Source: Hansfordia pulvinata
Lineage: Eukaryota > Ascomycota > Sordariomycetes > Xylariales
Reading direction: 5' to 3'
Length of the DNA: 64,000 nucleotides
Assembly (NCBI GenBank): GCA_006538405.1
Contig: BJKQ01000003.1
Span: 3,038,001 to 3,102,000, forward strand
Positions 61,992-64,000 of this stretch are shown piece by piece (the first letter of the stretch is position 1; the number at the start of each line of letters is the position of its first letter). Below the pieces are notes generated by a model. The model saw only the letters and a program-made list of their open reading frames with translations. It was not told the DNA's origin and did no database searches. The position numbers and the translations under genes are program-made.

Positions 61992-63496
61992 TATATTCTT
62001 GGCATGCTAATCCCGTAGGGCAGGGTGAGGCCATGGGCAAGATCGAACAGCAAATCGGGAACGGAAATAATGGAGTCTGGTTCCCGAGTGTTCTGACCAA
62101 CGCTGCCTGATTCTTGTAACTGGCCTTCCCCTCTTTCCGAGTTGGCTTGCTTATTATCCGAAGTCCTGATGGTGGCAGGCACTCTATGCTTCGCCGCTAG
62201 CCGTACAACAACGCTCGAATGTGGGAATGCTCTCAGGACATGAACCGCGAATGCTGACACAATACGAGTTATACAACTCGACGTCAAGTATGTCTTCCTT
62301 TATGGGAGTCTGGCCAGGGCTCGAAGTCCAGGGCTCTGTGTGGCGAAGTTTCAGCGTGGCAGCCCAACGCCTCCGCCGCTCTCACGCTTATAATGCCGTA
62401 TTGCCCCTGATGGCCCGGATGAGGACAGCTGATCTGCGTGGCTAGAATGTCAACTACTGGGTACAAAAATGCCAACTGCGGGCCCCGGGGCACCAAAATG
62501 CCAACTATGGGGCACAAAATGGGGCTCGATATAATACCTAGGCCTGTCGATTATGTACTGTGCCGCGAGCTTCGCAGTCTTGCTCGTGATGGGTTCCTGA
62601 GGAAGTCTCAATGCGAACGATGTTAACACATGCCATGATCTATCCATACGGAGGGTGCAGGCTGAAGTTCTACACCTTGTCGTGGTACCATGCTAACAGA
62701 GCTAGGCCTGTTACCTTTAAAAATCATGTTAGTTCATGTTCTTGTTTCCTCGGTTTGCATTTCAATTTATCTAAAATTCATCGATTCCCATTAACACTCA
62801 GACTAGACTCTAAGATCGCCACCTGCTGGCCGCGTGAAACTTACCCTGGACGCGTCCATAGACTATGCTCAAGCCGGGCGCCACCGTCTGCCAGCTCAAT
62901 ATTGTCTTCGGGATGGCCGATAGGCGCTAGCAAGGCCGGGACCCGGCATGTTGCTTACCCTTGAGCGCATGCAAAAGGAGTGGCGAATGCCTAGGATTTC
63001 CGCTCAAAAATGTTCATGTTCTCGACTCCCCCGGTGACATGGGTCTTTCAGCACCCCCGTTTTCCTAGGTGATCATTCCTTACACAGCTCTCGCCTGAAC
63101 TAGGCTTGGGCACTTTGAGGGACTCCTCGCCGGTGCGTATCCCCAAGGGTAGGCGGCAGGTAGAGTCCGTGCGCAAGAGAACTTGTTTGGAAGACTCAAG
63201 GGAGCATTCAGCCACTGCTCGTGAGGTGTGGCAACTCGTCGTTGGTCAGAATCGACAAGAAGCATCAGCTCTGCAGCGCCGTCTTCGTGTGTATCAGCGT
63301 CTAGAGGGTCGCCGGTCACGGTGGGCGGATGAGTGGTCCAGGGCTTAAGCCCCGGGCGCGTCGCAGCCGCTGCGCCATTGAGATGCATACATATGAGACT
63401 GTTGGCGACTTGCAATAGCCAGCTTCGGAAGCTTTATAGCACAGTTTCGTTTCGTCAGAAGAGTTCACGACCGAGCAAATCTTGGGCTATTGCAAA
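61992..63496. other. more AT-rich intergenic region, possible degenerate element
   Basis: The composition around 62600-62830 is visibly richer in A/T than the rest of the window. It includes a short direct-repeat cluster (62455-62524). No transposase, integrase or reverse-transcriptase motif, and no terminal repeat, could be read. Confidence 0.35.
62455..62524. repeat. three-copy degenerate direct repeat
   Basis: The unit GGGGCACAAAATGCCAACTA and variants of it occur three times (starting near 62457, 62488 and 62511), the last copy truncated. The core AAAATGCCAACT is exact in the first two. Confidence 0.75.
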
Positions 63497-63817
63497 TCAC
63501 AGCCTGCAGGGAGTCCTTGTCAGCAGAGTGGCAGCCAGTTCAAGTCTTCTCACCCGTCTAGCCGGTAAAAACGATGAGTAAACATGACCCGCGATCACAT
63601 TGCGCCAGAGAGCCAGAAAAGCATGAGAGAATGGCGATTGGCACCTGAAAGAGCATCTCGCGCCAGCCGTACTTGAACAGCAGCCACGATATCGAAGGCC
63701 CTCGAGTCTTGACAGGTTCATGCGTTTTGGGGGCAATTTCCATGAACATGGAATATCATCGGTGGCGGCACTAGCAGAGGCGGCAGCGGTGACATGTGAT
63801 ATCCCATACACGATCAA
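63497..63817 (-). CDS. unresolved coding fragment at the window edge
   Basis: Two overlapping minus-strand frames: one reads SASAATDDIPCSWKLPPK, the other HEPVKTRG, then PSISWLLFKYGWREMLFQVP. They would form one polypeptide if the 5-nt C run in coding sense (plus-strand G run 63730-63734) had one more base. The second part has a hydrophobic, possibly membrane-spanning stretch. Any further exons may lie on either side. I do not recognise the family; a membrane protein such as a transporter N-terminus is only a guess. Confidence 0.25.
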   Translation of the reverse strand: MIVYGISHVTAAASASAATDDIPCSWKLPPKRMNLSRLEGLRYRGCCSSTAGARCSFRCQSPFSHAFLALWRNVIAGHVYSSFLPARRVRRLELAATLLTRTPCRL

Positions 63818-64000
63818 GACACTTCGTGTTCATTGCCCGTCACCCACAGATGTCGTCGCATACATGCACTTCTGTGATTGAAGCGCTAGCAAAGGGGGAC
63901 ATGAATGGAGAGTAAGTGCGGTATAGTTGATCAAGAGGTAAGCATGGGACGAGCGCGAAGAGGAAGAACAGTCTCAAGACAGACATCACTGTGACAAGCA

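Noticed and set aside
63320..63382. A-box-like TGGCGCAGCGG on the minus strand
   Set aside because: No B box at a suitable distance and no cloverleaf; not supportable as a tRNA or SINE head.

Overview
The window is GC-rich DNA of a filamentous ascomycete. The evidence is short introns (about 50-190 bp) with GTRNGY donors and CTGAC/CTRAY branch points, a Zn2Cys6 regulator, a DUF3824 protein and an NsdD/SUB-1-type GATA factor. Gene content and codon style suggest Sordariomycetes, probably Hypocreales; that placement is inference.

Layout: (1) 1-3327 (+), the 3' part of a DUF3824 protein with RS-rich and proline-rich regions. (2) 5495-4745 (-), a small secreted Pro/Ser/Gly-repeat protein with micro-exons. 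(3) 7852-12903 (+), a very long MFS transporter with a large disordered N-terminal tail, a 12-helix core and a long C-terminal tail; one in-frame TAG interrupts the tail. (4) 12904-26385, a 13.5 kb stretch without a supportable gene, full of microsatellites and homopolymer runs. (5) about 28155-26386 (-), an NsdD-type GATA regulator whose frame is broken three times, each time at a 5-6 nt G/C run. (6) about 28156-52452, 24 kb of the same gene-free, simple-sequence-rich DNA. (7) 54782-52453 (-), glutamate-cysteine ligase, six exons, intact. (8) 60238-57791 (-), a Zn2Cys6 transcription factor, five exons, intact. (9) 60239-64000, a promoter-like block of palindromic TACCTA/GGTA motifs, a more AT-rich stretch with short repeats, and an unresolved coding fragment at the right edge.

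The genes do not form a pathway or a biosynthetic cluster. The most notable points are the roughly 38 kb of simple-sequence-rich DNA flanking a developmental regulator, an 8-mer (TACTCGTA/TACGAGTA) present far more often than chance across all non-coding DNA, and a consistent pattern of single-base deficits in G/C runs inside otherwise well-conserved coding sequence. That pattern points to homopolymer under-calling in the assembly or to real slippage decay.
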